A DNA stretch of 64,000 bases from Pyropia yezoensis (Eukaryota; Rhodophyta; Bangiophyceae; Bangiales; Bangiaceae), in the NCBI GenBank assembly GCA_009829735.1, contig CM020619.1, positions 32,250,685-32,314,684 on the forward strand, written 5' to 3'. Of this stretch, positions 30,888 to 41,474 are shown piece by piece. The notes beneath the pieces are model-generated. The model saw nothing but the letters and a program-made list of their open reading frames with translations. It was not told the origin of the DNA and did not search any database. Both the position numbers and the translations under genes were made by a program. Each line of letters opens with the position of its first letter. Position 1 is the first letter of the stretch.

Positions 30888-31356
30888 TCACCGCCCTCCT
30901 CCCGCCGCTGCGTCCCCCCCCCCGCCCACCTCCCCACCCCCCCCCCCCGGTTTGCGAGCCACAACAGCGTAAAAGGGCTCCTCCGCCGCCGCCTCCCGGC
31001 CCAGCGCCTGCAGCTGCCGGTGCGTCACGGCCGCCTCCCGGGGCGCCCCCACCGCCACCGTCTGCACCACGTCCAGCCCCGCGGCGGCCGACAGGTAGGC
31101 GCACACGAGCGCCAGTCGGCCCGGCGGGTCGGCGGCCATCCACCCCGCAATGGCCTTTTCAAAAAAGAGCCCGTCGGACCACGCAACGACCGCCACGCCG
31201 CCGGGGGTGAGGAGGCGGCCTACCTCTACAAACACCCCCTCGGGGCGGGCCAGGTACGCCACCGTCGCGTTGCACACGACCGCGTCGTAGGACGCCGACG
31301 GCCACGGCAGGGGGGCCACCGCGCCTTCGGGGTGGACCGCCGCCGCCGGCGCGACC

Positions 31357-31414
<58 letters not shown>

Positions 31415-32204
31415 GGGTGGCGGCGGCGGCGGCAGCCGCCGACGCTGCCGACGCTGCCGACGCGGCCGACGCGGCAGCGGCGGCGCCCGCAGCGGCGGCG
31501 GCGGCGGCAACGACGCCCCCGCCGCCCGCCACGGCCGCGTCGGCGGCGGCGGCGGCCGCTTCCACACTGGCGGCGGCGGCGGCGGCGGCGCCGTCGGCGT
31601 CGCCGTCGGCGGCACCGCCCCCCCCCGGCGGGGGCGCGTTGAGGTCCACCACCACCCACGCGTCGAGCGCAGCGTTGCGCCCCATCTCCACCCCATTGAG
31701 GCCGAGGCCCGTCACCCCCGCCGGCCGCCGCGGGCCGTCTGCGGGGAGGTACGAGTCCCACGAGGCGCCCACGTCGAGGAGCGCCCCCCCCCCCGGCGGC
31801 AGCACTGCCGCGTAGAGGGCGGTGAGGCGGGCGGCGTAGGCGGGGGTGACCGCCGGCAGCAGCCGCGGATGGGTGTAGTAGTCCCCGTCGGGGGCGCTGT
31901 TGGCGCGCAGCCGCTGGGCGGGGGAGAGGAGCCGCAGCGGCGGCGGCGGCGGCGGCGGCAGCGGCAGCGGCGGGGGGGGGGGGGGGGGGGGGGGGTGCTC
32001 CGCCGCCGCCACCACGGGCGTTGTCACTGCGGGGGGCGGCCGCCGCCGGGGGCAGGGCGGGAGGGGGTGCGGCGCCGCGTGCCGCCGCCGACGCGCCGCG
32101 GCCGGCCGGCGGCGGCCGACGCGCGTGGCGGCGGCGGCGGCGGCGGCCGGCGGCAGCGGCAGTGCGAGGAACGCCACGGAGAGGGGGGGGGAGGGGCACG
32201 CCAT
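30888..32204 (-). CDS. Plastid-type SAM-dependent methyltransferase interrupted by polyalanine
   Basis: This is a 438-residue frame from the ATG at 32,204. The first ~90 residues are an Ala/Arg/Pro-rich leader that could be a plastid transit peptide. The enzyme starts YYTHPRLLPAVTPAYAARL, with motif I ALLDVGASWDSYLP (141-154), VTGLGLNGVEMGRN (164-177) and VVVDLN (185-190). After the insertion come LPWPSASYDAVVCN, RPEGVFVEVGRLLTPGG and WSDGLFFEKAIAGW. This order matches a family of plant/algal plastid methyltransferases in which an LDLCSSW-like motif replaces the usual DxGxGxG; the substrate is unknown to me. Residues ~190-295 are a Gly/Ala insertion including an uninterrupted Ala run near 265-282, placed between the acidic loop and motif IV. 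Confidence 0.75.
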
Positions 32205-34652
32205 GTTTGCGGAGGGGGGGGGGGGGGGGGGGCAAAAGGCGTGGAGCACAGATATATGGCCGAGGGAAGAGGGATGGGGATGGTGGTGGTGGTGGTGGTG
32301 TGGTGGGGAACGAGGTGGCCTCGGGCGACGACTGCGGCCGAAGGCGGGGGACAGGTTCAGGGGTGGCAAGCATTGCCATGGCATGCATGAAGGCCGATCA
32401 CGTGTTGTCGGGTACGTTTTTCTGCCTCACATCCTTTGAAAACAGGGGTGGTGGGGGGTCGATTCTGTTTCGGATTCGGGGTAGCGAATACGGTGGATTC
32501 GCCCAAACCCTGGAAGCATTCTGCCTTGAATTGTATTCTTCCTGTAACCGGCACCTTTGTAATTCTTCCTGGCTGGCCGCGCCAGCGGCGCGCGGCCAAG
32601 ACGCTGGGCGGGCGGCCCCTTGCTGCGCCCGTGGCCGCTGGTCTCCTTCCCGCGGCGGGGCGGCGACGTCCCCGGCGCCTCCACCGCGGCAGGCGCCCGC
32701 CCGTGCGTGGGCCACTTGCCCGTACACCGTTGGCGTGGCCGGGGGGGGGCGGGGGGCCCGGCCCCCCCTTCTCCCCCTGGGCGGCCACGCCGGACTGCCG
32801 CAGCGGCCCCCCCGGTCAAGGCCGCTGCACCTGCCTCTCCCTCCTCTTCTGCTGCTGCTTGCGACGCTGGCGGCGAGCGGCGCCGCGCGCCCTCGCCGCA
32901 ATTTGCCCGTCTGCTTCCACTCGCCGGCCGCAGCAGCTGCGCCCCCCTCTCTGCCTTCCTGCTTTCGCGCGTGGCCCCCGGCGCCCTGCGGGGGGCACCG
33001 GCGCGGGGGGGCGGCGCGACCCGCCGCTGCGCAAGACCGCGGCGGGGGAGCGGTCACCGCCGGCCAGACCGGCCGGCAGCGTCCTTCCTCCTCGCGCTGC
33101 CCGCCCACCCTCCCATGTTTTGCTCAAGGCTGCAGCTGCCTGAGGGGTCATAGCGCCCTACTTCCTCGCACAAGACGCGCAAGACTGGTCAACCTCACCG
33201 CAACACCACAACTGTGGTGCGCACAGGCTCGCCGCGGGTGGCCGATCGATGACGGGGCAGCCAACGCCCCGCTCATCCCCGCCTGCCCAACGCGTGACTC
33301 GACCCCGGCGGTTGACGGTCCGCTTGCTCGCGTCTTGATGCCTGTATCTCTGCTTCTCTGCTTCTCTTCCTGTAGGGCCGACCCGTTTGACGGGTCGGTC
33401 AGCCAGCGGCCTTGGGGGCGCTGGCGTAGCCTACTCACGGAAACACATAAAAGTCACGTTACTGGCGCCTCTTCCCCCTCGGCTACCGTGGTTACACCTA
33501 AACAACACATGCAATGAATACAGGTGGTGACCAATTGACCACGTGTGAGCGCGCCTGCGAGTGAGGACAAAGACCGGGTGCGGCGCTTCTCTACAGTCAA
33601 TCCCCGACCTTGTACCACCCCCGTATAAGCCCAGGTGGGCCTATAACGAGTTGGCCGACAGTCTTCCACAGTCATTCAGAGCAGCGAGAGAGGCGCGGGC
33701 GGCTTTTCTGGAGCGATTGATTGGCGAGCACGCACCTGGCGTCGCGGTGCCGGCAGCTATAATGCTCGCCATAGGGGTGGGTCATCTTCGGGGAATGACT
33801 GCATGTGCCTTTTTACCTCTGGAGCATGCGCACACGTCCTGTGCCCTGTCCATGCGTTCAGATTGGCTCCCCGCGTCTCCCTACGTTCCTGGTGTTCGCC
33901 GGGACGGCTGCGATTGAGCCAACGATACGTGGCCATACATGGGCCGCCTTTCCGCTTTTGCGCAGAAGCAAGGCATGTATACACGTGTGTCGGGACTCAG
34001 GGACGTCCCCTCTTCCTGCATAGAGAAAAAAACTAGCTTCCGCTACCTCTGTGCGAGCCCTGGGGGGCAAGAAGAAAGAACATGTGCGTACTTGGTGCGC
34101 CCCATATTCCAGGTGATCGTAAACTTTTGTACCCCTCCCCCCTGTACTGTACAGTACATTTCGAAGCAATCTATTTTGAATAGGAGCTAGGCAGGATCAA
34201 TTTAGGGCTTTCTGGTTTGTCAGCAGCGCGATTTTTTCGTCATGACAAACTGGATGTGAACACGTGGCGAACAGGCCAATCTTGGCAGCCTCTGCGCGCG
34301 CCTCCGTTCTTGGTCCCGCCTCGGACAGCAAGCCGCGCACGCTGGCGGCCAGCGCGTCGGCTCAAGGCTCATCCATAACCCCCCCCCCCCCCCTCTGACC
34401 TGCGGCGGGGCTGGGGGCACTACCCGCGGGCGATCGGCGGCGCTCCCCCGCCTCCACTGTCTCGCCGTGCTCGGCGGCTGCCTGGCCCGCGCCGCCCGCC
34501 GCGGCCGCCCACCCCGTCCGCGGCGGGTCGGGTCGTTGTCTCCTTGGCCAGGATCAGCCGGCGCCGTCGGCGGCGGGCCAGACGGAAGACCGTGCGGGCT
34601 GACACTGCCGGGACTGGGGCGGCGGCGGCGGCGGCTGTGCTCTTCCCTTCCC

Positions 34653-34688
<36 letters not shown>

Positions 34689-34754
34689 ACCCCCCCCATC
34701 CTTCCTTTCTGCACTTCCTTTTGCTCTTGCCCGCGCCGGCGGTCCGCGCCCACC
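32205..34754. other. Head-to-head intergenic, 2.5 kb
   Basis: The left end is the G-rich plus-strand leader of the minus-strand methyltransferase (32,214-32,233). GC falls at about 33,150-34,250. A 9-bp perfect stem with a TTG loop lies at 33,378-33,398. A 16-bp palindrome lies at 34,143-34,158. A 33-base C run (34,656-34,688) ends about 66 bp before the ECM29 ATG. No gene or RNA gene is recognised. Confidence 0.5.
34656..34688 (+). promoter_or_regulatory. C33 tract upstream of ECM29
   Basis: This is an uninterrupted run of 33 C on the coding strand, followed by a short A-interrupted C run to 34,699, about 66 bp before the ATG. It is the cleanest example of the C-rich leader seen before most genes here. 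A regulatory or 5'-UTR role is inferred from position only. The exact length may be unreliable in any sequencing chemistry. Confidence 0.4.
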
Positions 34755-37700
34755 ATGGACCCCGAGGAGGCGGCGGTGGAGCGCGCCCTGACCCGCCTGG
34801 CCGTCGCGTCGTCCGACGGGGCGCTGCAGTCGGTGCTCGCCACGCTCCTCCCCGCGCTGCTGGCGGCGACCGCCACCACCTCCCCGGGCGCCAAGCGCGC
34901 CCTCGTGGACGCGCTGCAGCACATCAACGTGCGGCTCCGCGCGGCGGCGGGGGTGCGCCTGCCGACGGCGGCGCTGCTGCGGCAGGCCGCCGACCCGGCA
35001 ACGCCCCCCGTCGCGCGCACCTTTCTCTTATCGGGGGGGTACCTCCGCCGGGCGGTGGGGCGGGAGGACGCCGCCGCGCGGGCACAGCTGCTGGGGGGGG
35101 TCGTCGCCGCCGCCGCCACGGGCGTGCCGCCGTCGGCAGCGTCGGCGGCGGCGCTTGAAGGCGCTGGCGGCGGCGGCGGCGGCAGCAGCAGCGGGGGCGC
35201 GTCGGACCCGGCGGCGGTGGTTGCCGCCCACACGGACCTCGAGGCGGTCGCGGCGGTCTTGCTGCCGCCGCCAGACGCGCCGGCGCCGTCGGCATCGGCG
35301 GCGCTGGCCGCCGCTGCCGCCGCGGCGGCGGGTACCACGACCGCCGCGGGCGACGGCGACGCCGGTCGGGAGGAGCCGCTCTCCACCATCCCCCCGTGGC
35401 AGCCGCCCCTGCCGACGGGCCCGCCCGCGGCCGACGTGGCCGCCGCGCGCGCCCGCGGGACGATCCTTGCCGTTGCGGCCGACTGCCTGGCCGCCGCCGA
35501 CAGCCTCCCGGCCACGAGCGGGGCGGTGGGCGGCCGTGAGGCCGCCCGCAACGCCCGCTACGAGGCGCTGCTGCATGGGCCCACCGCGCTGAGTGCCGTA
35601 GCACTGTCGTTGTGGGTGGCCTACCTGGGCGCCGCCCTGGCGGGGCGTCTCCCGCAGACGGTGGCGCCGCCACCGGCGGTGCTGCCCGCTGCCGTGCGGT
35701 TTTTGGAGGCCTACGCGCGCCACGCAGGGGACGGCACGGGGTCATCGCCCCCGGCCACGCAAACGGCGGGGGCACGTCCGTCGGCCGAGGCGGCGGCGGC
35801 GTCTGCTGCGCAGACCAACGGTGGGGCCGCGACGGAGGCGGCGGCGGTGTCTGCTGCGCAGACCAACGGTGGGGCCGCGACGGGCCGCGGGGCCAGCCCG
35901 TTGCCTGGGGCGGCTGCAAGCACGGACGCGGCGGACGGTGGGGATACGCCCTCATGGGCGGCCGCGCGGGTGTACCCATTGTTCCTGCGTGCAGTGGCGG
36001 ACGCTTCTTCCAGGGTGGCCGAGACGGCCGAGGCGGCGCTCCGGCGGCTGCCTGCTGGCGGCAAAACCGCAGACGCCCACTCCGACTGGCTGCCCACCCT
36101 CTTGGTGCGCGCCGCGGGCTCGCCGGGCGCGTCGGTGGCCCTGCGTGCCGCGGCGCTCAGCCGCGCTCTTGTCCGCTCCACTGCCGCGGCGGATGTGTTT
36201 CCTGGAGCCATCGCGGTTGCCCGGGCGTCGGCGTTTTGCCGTGGCTCGGGCCCCGCCGCGGGGCGGCTTCGCGGCTTGGGCATTCAGTGGATTGGGTGGA
36301 TGGTCACCTATGCGAGCGACGCCGCGATTGCCCGGCACGGTGCCAGCCTGGTCGGCCCGCTGTCGCGGGTGCTGTCGCACCCAGGCGCCTGGTCGTCGGG
36401 CCTCTGTGTGTTTGCGCCCTCTGGCATTGCGTCGCTCGCCATCCGCTGTCCGGCGCTCGTTGCCGACAGTCCATCGACGGCGCGAGTGGTGCTGGGGGCT
36501 GCGGCCGACAAGCACGCGCCAGAGGATGTGCGCGCCTCGGTGGCGCGCGCCCTCGACGGCCTCTCTGCTGCCTATGTGGTTGCCCCTCCAGGCGTGCGCG
36601 AGGAGGTAGCCGCGGCTGGGGTAGAGGCGTTTCACAGCGGCGCCATGTCGCCCGCGGGGCGGGCGGCGTGCGTGCGGTGGGTAGCGTCGCTTGGGGGGGA
36701 GGGCGTTGGGCCCCGGTGGCTGGCTGTGGTGGCGGCTGGGGATGGGGCTGCCGAGGTGCGGACCGCGGCCGGCGCCGCTTTGCGCACCGGTGCATTGCCG
36801 CCTTTTGCGGCGCTGTTGGATGCAGCCGCGCATGGCGGGAGCCTTGCCGCCTCGCCCGTGGCGGCGTCCTCCAGCGCTGCAGGCGACAACACGGATGGCG
36901 CTGACGGCGCCAGTGGCGGCGGAGGCACCATATCTGATCTACCAGGCCGGCCACGCCTAACACCCGAGTCTTGGGCGGCGCTTCTGGGCTTTGCCCTCCG
37001 TTGCTGGGTGGCAGAGAAGTCGGGCACGCCACAGACGTCCTCGGCCAAGGCCGAAGTCATTGCCAATGCGGCGGCGAATGAGGCACCCCTCTCTCGCCCT
37101 GCAGCGCGCCTGCTCAAGTACGCGACCGCTTTGCTGCTGCCCACTGCCGCGCCCGCCTACCTGCTTGGCTCTATGGCTGCAGTGCCGCCTGTGCCCGCGA
37201 CTGTCACGGCCGCCCCTGCATTAACGGTAGTTCTGACGCTGGCGGGTGGCTACCCCGCGGCCGTGGCGAACGCCTTTCACCCTCACCTCCGCGTCCTCAC
37301 CGCGGCAGCTGCGGCGGTGCCGCCGCCGTCGCCCACCGTCATGGCTGCACTTGCGCGGCTTGTGGGTGTGGCGGTCACCGCCGCGCCCACGGAAGGGATG
37401 ACCGAGACCGTGGCTGCACTGACTTCTGAAGTTCGCGCCGCGGCATCGGCGGCAGCAGCTACCGGCGGGGCTGGATTGGGGGGTAAGGTGGACGCTGCCG
37501 TTCTTTGTCTTGGCCGCGTCCTCGCCGCTGTGGGAGCAGGGGCGGATGTGCCCCGGGGTGATGCGTTTGCGTCGCTGGTGGAGGTGCTGATGGAGGAGGG
37601 GGCGAGCGTTGCCGCTGCTGCTACCGCCATTGGGGCTGTGGGTGAGTGCGGGCTCTTGCCCTTAGTGGCGGGCTCAGCTACCGATGAGCCAACTACAAAG

Positions 37701-40700
37701 CCGACAAATGGCTCTCTGTCAACCAGCGAAGCCAAGCGACTTAAGACCGACGCCCCCCCCACCGCGACCCGCGCTGGGGTAGTGACTCGCCTGGCGGACT
37801 TGGCGGCGGACAAGAAGGCTTCTGCACGTGTTGTCGAAGCCGCTGCCTCGGCGCTGGGCAGACTGGCTGTGGGTGACCGGTCTCTCGCTCCCGCAGTTGT
37901 GAAGGCTTTGCTAGCAGCCGCGTCGGCGCGGCCAGAAGAGGAGGTCGCCCTGTCAGTGGCGGAGGCGCTGGCGCGGGCCGCCACGGGTTTGAACCTGCCA
38001 CCTCCGCCTCCCGCGGACGAGGAGGACGATGTAGCTGCGCCACCACCAACGTCTGGTGCGGCGGCGGCTGGAGCAGGCGAGCCCGCTGGGGCTGGCAGTG
38101 ACGCGAACGTCCGATCGAAGCGCGCCGACCGCGTTTTGACGGTGACGGCAGAGGAGGAGCTCGCCGCTGTCGTGGCCACTCCCGTTTCAACGCTCACTTG
38201 GGTCGGTGGGGAGGAGCCATCGGTGGCGGCAGCCGGCAATGCTGATATGGATGTGGACGCAGATGGCAGCGGGGATGCTCCCACTGTGAAAGCGCCCAGC
38301 GCTAAGGAACCCCTCATCAAGACCGCCTTGGATGCCATGCTCGCCCTGTGCTACAATGCTGTCCCGCACATTCGTGCGTCGGGAGTGGTGGGTGTCTACA
38401 CTGCGCTGCAGCTGATCGGCTCGCCCACTGCCGCACCCGCCTACGCTGTCGGCGACGACACTGCAGGTACTGCGTTGGCCGCAGCCCGCGACGCTGTCCG
38501 CGACACGCTGCCTGGCGCTCAGCGCGCATTTGCCACGCTCTTGGCCGACCAGAACCCCGTTACGCAGCAACTGGCCGCTCGCGGGGTTGTCCTCGCGCAC
38601 CACCTCTCGGACCCAGCGGCACAGGCCGACCTGGTCGCGTCGCTGGTCAAGTCGCTGGCGAGTGACCGCTCGAAGGCGTCGACAGCCTCGACGGTACCTG
38701 GTGACCAAGCGTCACTGCTGCCCGGCGCTGCGCCAGGTGGGGCAGCTGTGGGCGGCAGCGGTGGTGGAGGCAGCGGCGGCGCGGCTGCGCCATCCACCTA
38801 CCGCGACTTGTGTGCCGTGGCCACGGATGCGGGTCACCCCGAGTTGCTTTACAAGCTGATGGACGTGGCCGGCGCAGCGGCCATGTGGAACTCTCGGCGG
38901 GGCGCGGCGTTGGCCAGCCGCGCATTGCTGCGGGCGGGTGGTGGAGGTGGTGACGGTGGCGCTGCGGCGCAGCTGGCGCCCCATCTTCCCGCTCTCCTTC
39001 CGCGCGTCTTCCTCTACGCTCACGACCCTGCCGCATCAGTGGCATCTTCCATGAAGGCGGTATTGGATGCGCTCGCCGAAGCTGGTGGTTACCCGTCGGA
39101 TCGGGAGGCCGTGGACGCCCACTATGATGCGGTGCTGAGCCACACTCTGACGGCCATGGGCGCTCGTCTGTGGCGCTTGCGTGAGGCCGCTTGCGGAGCG
39201 GCGCGGTCCGCCCTTGCCGGTCGCAGCTGGGCGACAGTTTCGCCGCACATGGCCCTTTTGTGGCGTATGCTGTGGCGCGCCATGGACGATGTGAAAGAGA
39301 CGGTTCGTGTCGCAGCCGGCGCGTATGGTCGCGCCTTGGCCGAGCTGTCCGTCCGCCTGTGCGATGTGCGGCTGAGCAGTACGTCCACCGCGGGGGCGGC
39401 GGTGGGGGTTGTGCTACCGGCACTTCTGCCTGCACTCACCCACTCGGTGGCTGAGGTGCGGCAGTTGGCGTGGAAGACCCTCTCGACAGTTCTGCGCACC
39501 GCGGGCGGCGGCGCCTCTAGCAGCGCCGCCCTCCAACCAGTCGTGGCCTCCGCGGCTGGGGCGCTGCTTGAGGCGGCGACCGAGCTGGAGCCGGCGGTGC
39601 TCAACTACGCGCAGTTTCATGTGGCGGACGGGGACAGCCTAGAGGCTGCCCGCGTGTCGGCTGCCGCGTCGTCTGCATCCGACGTTATTGATGCCCTCGA
39701 GCGGCTGGTGCCGCTGGTTTCCGATGCCAACGCCAAAGAGTTGGTTGGCGTGGTTGTGCGGAGCGCAAAGACGGGTGTTGGTGTGCCGACGCGTGTGGCC
39801 ACTGCCCGCTTTATTCGCTCGCTGTCGGCCGCGGCCGGTGGCGCCGCTGCCGTGGTGGCGCCCTCGGCGGGCCGGCTGCTGCGTGCGGCAACCGCCGCGG
39901 CGGCTGCCGAGCGGTCGTCGTCCATGGTGAGTGCGTGGGCGGCTGCTGCTGGCTCGGCCGCGCGCATTGCCACTGACACAGCCGTTGGGCGGTGGACGGG
40001 GGAGCTCGCCACGGACGCTGCCGCGGAGGACGCGACTGTTCGGATGCGAACGGCTGTCCTCGCACGAGCCTTGTACGCGCAGGCCCCCGACGTGGCCGCC
40101 CGCCATGCGTCGGCTCTACTCCCTATTGCGTACATTGGGAGCCACGCTGACGATGGCGCGGGCGGGGACGCGTGGCGAACCGTCTGGGCCGACGGCTGCC
40201 CGTCACCGGCGGCGGGCCTCCGCCTGTACTACGCCGAGGTGGCCACCATGGCAGCGACGCAGCTGGCAGAGTCGCCATCGTACGACGTCAAGCGGGCGGC
40301 GGCTGGGGCGCTGGGCGGCCTTGCTGCGCCCCTGGTTGGCCGCACCGGCACGGAGCGGGTGGTGGCCGACGCGCTGGCCGCTCTGGTCGCGGCCCTCCCA
40401 GGGCGGCTATGGGAGGGAAAGGCCGCCCTTGTGACGGCTGTAGCGGACCTTGTCGAGGCGCTGTCCGGGGTGCAGGACCCCCCCCGCGACATGACTGCCG
40501 CCGCCCCAACGGCACCGGTCACCGCAACAGGGTCGACGGCCAGTGCTGCGGCGAGTGGCGGCAGCGATGCGCCGCCGCGCTCCGAAAAGCAGCGGGAGGA
40601 CGCTGCCTGGGCCGATTCTGTGTGGGCGGCCCTGCCGGGGGGCCCCGCTGGCGTGGCCGCGGCTGTCATCAAAGAGGCCACCCGCGGTCCCGCCGCATAC

Positions 40701-41474
40701 CGGTCGGCGGCAACGGCCGCCCTCAGCCGCGTTGTCGCGTCGGTGCGCGACCGGGTGCCGCTTGTGGACGACGTGGTCGCCGCGCTGGCGCCGCTGCTCA
40801 TGTCGGCAGCGCCAGCCGCAGCATCGATGACGCCCGCTGCGGCCGCGACGACGGCGGCCGACACGGACCTGGCGACCGTCCAGGGCGCCCGCCGCGACGC
40901 GCGGGCCGCGACGGTGCGGGCGCTCGGGGTGGTGGCGGCCGCCTACCCGTCGGCCGCCGCGCCGGCCGGGCGGCAGGCCGCCGCGCTGCCGACGGTGGTG
41001 GCGCTGCTGGCGGGGGGGGTGGCGGGCGAGCGGGAGGTGCGGCTCGCCGCGGCAACGGCGCTGGGCGCCGTTGCCCGCCGGTCGTCGGCCGCCGCCCTTG
41101 CCGCCGCCGCGCCGGCGCTGCTGTCGGGGCCACCGCCCGCCGTGGCGGCACCCGCGTCGACGGCGGCTGCGACGTCGGGGGCGGACGCTGCGCCGGCGCC
41201 GCCACCAACCCCATTGGCGCCGGCGGTGGCGAGCCTCGGGACTGCGCTCGGCGCCGCGGTCGCTGACGCGCGCTTTGCGACCGTCCGGCGGGCGGGCCTG
41301 GAGGTGGCCGTCTGCCTGCGCGAGGTGATGCCCGCGGCGACGCTCGCGGCGGCGCTCGGTGGGGTGCCTGCACCGGGGGGGGGGAGCCTCCTGGCCCTCA
41401 TTCGCTCTGCCGCGGCGGTCGACCGGGATGCGGCGGCCAAGGAGCTCGGCCGCCGGGCCGTGGCGGGCCTGTAG
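34755..41474 (+). CDS. ECM29: Proteasome adaptor/scaffold ECM29
   Basis: This is a 2,239-residue intronless frame starting at an ATG in strong context (CCACCATGGA). The N-terminus follows the ECM29 pattern: ALTRLAVASSDGALQSVL, then ALQHINVRLRAA and LPTAALLRQAADP. The second half carries the family's best-kept HEAT segment: YKLMDVAGAAAMWNSRRGAA (around residue 1,377), LLPRVFLYAHDP, MGARLWRLREAACGAARSAL and RAMDDVKETVRVAAG. ECM29 is an all-helical repeat protein that binds the 26S proteasome, tethers it to membranes or motors and can separate core and regulatory particles. It is longer than the usual ~1,800 residues because of Ala/Gly/Thr-rich loops, one made of a duplicated 16-residue unit. 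Sequence quality is good throughout, with no frame break. Confidence 0.85.
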   Translation: MDPEEAAVERALTRLAVASSDGALQSVLATLLPALLAATATTSPGAKRALVDALQHINVRLRAAAGVRLPTAALLRQAADPATPPVARTFLLSGGYLRRAVGREDAAARAQLLGGVVAAAATGVPPSAASAAALEGAGGGGGGSSSGGASDPAAVVAAHTDLEAVAAVLLPPPDAPAPSASAALAAAAAAAAGTTTAAGDGDAGREEPLSTIPPWQPPLPTGPPAADVAAARARGTILAVAADCLAAADSLPATSGAVGGREAARNARYEALLHGPTALSAVALSLWVAYLGAALAGRLPQTVAPPPAVLPAAVRFLEAYARHAGDGTGSSPPATQTAGARPSAEAAAASAAQTNGGAATEAAAVSAAQTNGGAATGRGASPLPGAAASTDAADGGDTPSWAAARVYPLFLRAVADASSRVAETAEAALRRLPAGGKTADAHSDWLPTLLVRAAGSPGASVALRAAALSRALVRSTAAADVFPGAIAVARASAFCRGSGPAAGRLRGLGIQWIGWMVTYASDAAIARHGASLVGPLSRVLSHPGAWSSGLCVFAPSGIASLAIRCPALVADSPSTARVVLGAAADKHAPEDVRASVARALDGLSAAYVVAPPGVREEVAAAGVEAFHSGAMSPAGRAACVRWVASLGGEGVGPRWLAVVAAGDGAAEVRTAAGAALRTGALPPFAALLDAAAHGGSLAASPVAASSSAAGDNTDGADGASGGGGTISDLPGRPRLTPESWAALLGFALRCWVAEKSGTPQTSSAKAEVIANAAANEAPLSRPAARLLKYATALLLPTAAPAYLLGSMAAVPPVPATVTAAPALTVVLTLAGGYPAAVANAFHPHLRVLTAAAAAVPPPSPTVMAALARLVGVAVTAAPTEGMTETVAALTSEVRAAASAAAATGGAGLGGKVDAAVLCLGRVLAAVGAGADVPRGDAFASLVEVLMEEGASVAAAATAIGAVGECGLLPLVAGSATDEPTTKPTNGSLSTSEAKRLKTDAPPTATRAGVVTRLADLAADKKASARVVEAAASALGRLAVGDRSLAPAVVKALLAAASARPEEEVALSVAEALARAATGLNLPPPPPADEEDDVAAPPPTSGAAAAGAGEPAGAGSDANVRSKRADRVLTVTAEEELAAVVATPVSTLTWVGGEEPSVAAAGNADMDVDADGSGDAPTVKAPSAKEPLIKTALDAMLALCYNAVPHIRASGVVGVYTALQLIGSPTAAPAYAVGDDTAGTALAAARDAVRDTLPGAQRAFATLLADQNPVTQQLAARGVVLAHHLSDPAAQADLVASLVKSLASDRSKASTASTVPGDQASLLPGAAPGGAAVGGSGGGGSGGAAAPSTYRDLCAVATDAGHPELLYKLMDVAGAAAMWNSRRGAALASRALLRAGGGGGDGGAAAQLAPHLPALLPRVFLYAHDPAASVASSMKAVLDALAEAGGYPSDREAVDAHYDAVLSHTLTAMGARLWRLREAACGAARSALAGRSWATVSPHMALLWRMLWRAMDDVKETVRVAAGAYGRALAELSVRLCDVRLSSTSTAGAAVGVVLPALLPALTHSVAEVRQLAWKTLSTVLRTAGGGASSSAALQPVVASAAGALLEAATELEPAVLNYAQFHVADGDSLEAARVSAAASSASDVIDALERLVPLVSDANAKELVGVVVRSAKTGVGVPTRVATARFIRSLSAAAGGAAAVVAPSAGRLLRAATAAAAAERSSSMVSAWAAAAGSAARIATDTAVGRWTGELATDAAAEDATVRMRTAVLARALYAQAPDVAARHASALLPIAYIGSHADDGAGGDAWRTVWADGCPSPAAGLRLYYAEVATMAATQLAESPSYDVKRAAAGALGGLAAPLVGRTGTERVVADALAALVAALPGRLWEGKAALVTAVADLVEALSGVQDPPRDMTAAAPTAPVTATGSTASAAASGGSDAPPRSEKQREDAAWADSVWAALPGGPAGVAAAVIKEATRGPAAYRSAATAALSRVVASVRDRVPLVDDVVAALAPLLMSAAPAAASMTPAAAATTAADTDLATVQGARRDARAATVRALGVVAAAYPSAAAPAGRQAAALPTVVALLAGGVAGEREVRLAAATALGAVARRSSAAALAAAAPALLSGPPPAVAAPASTAAATSGADAAPAPPPTPLAPAVASLGTALGAAVADARFATVRRAGLEVAVCLREVMPAATLAAALGGVPAPGGGSLLALIRSAAAVDRDAAAKELGRRAVAGL
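35787..35882 (+). repeat. Two 48-bp in-frame tandem repeats in ECM29
   Basis: The two units 35,787-35,834 and 35,835-35,882 each encode 16 residues of the form EAAAxSAAQTNGGAAT. They differ at a single visible residue (Ala/Val), so the duplication is recent. It lies in a low-complexity loop. Confidence 0.9.

Noticed and set aside
31020-32390. Plus-strand frame of 456 codons opposite the polyalanine methyltransferase
   Set aside because: Antisense shadow: the Ala-repeat DNA reads as Gly/Arg on this strand and no motif is present.
27599-32446. Recurring CTTTGAAAACAGG-like word at about 27,600, 30,032 and 32,432
   Set aside because: Matches of this length are expected many times between two positions in a window of this size and the flanks do not match.
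34143-34158. 16-bp palindrome TGTACTGTACAGTACA
   Set aside because: About one 16-bp palindrome is expected by chance in 64 kb, and this one has no supporting context.
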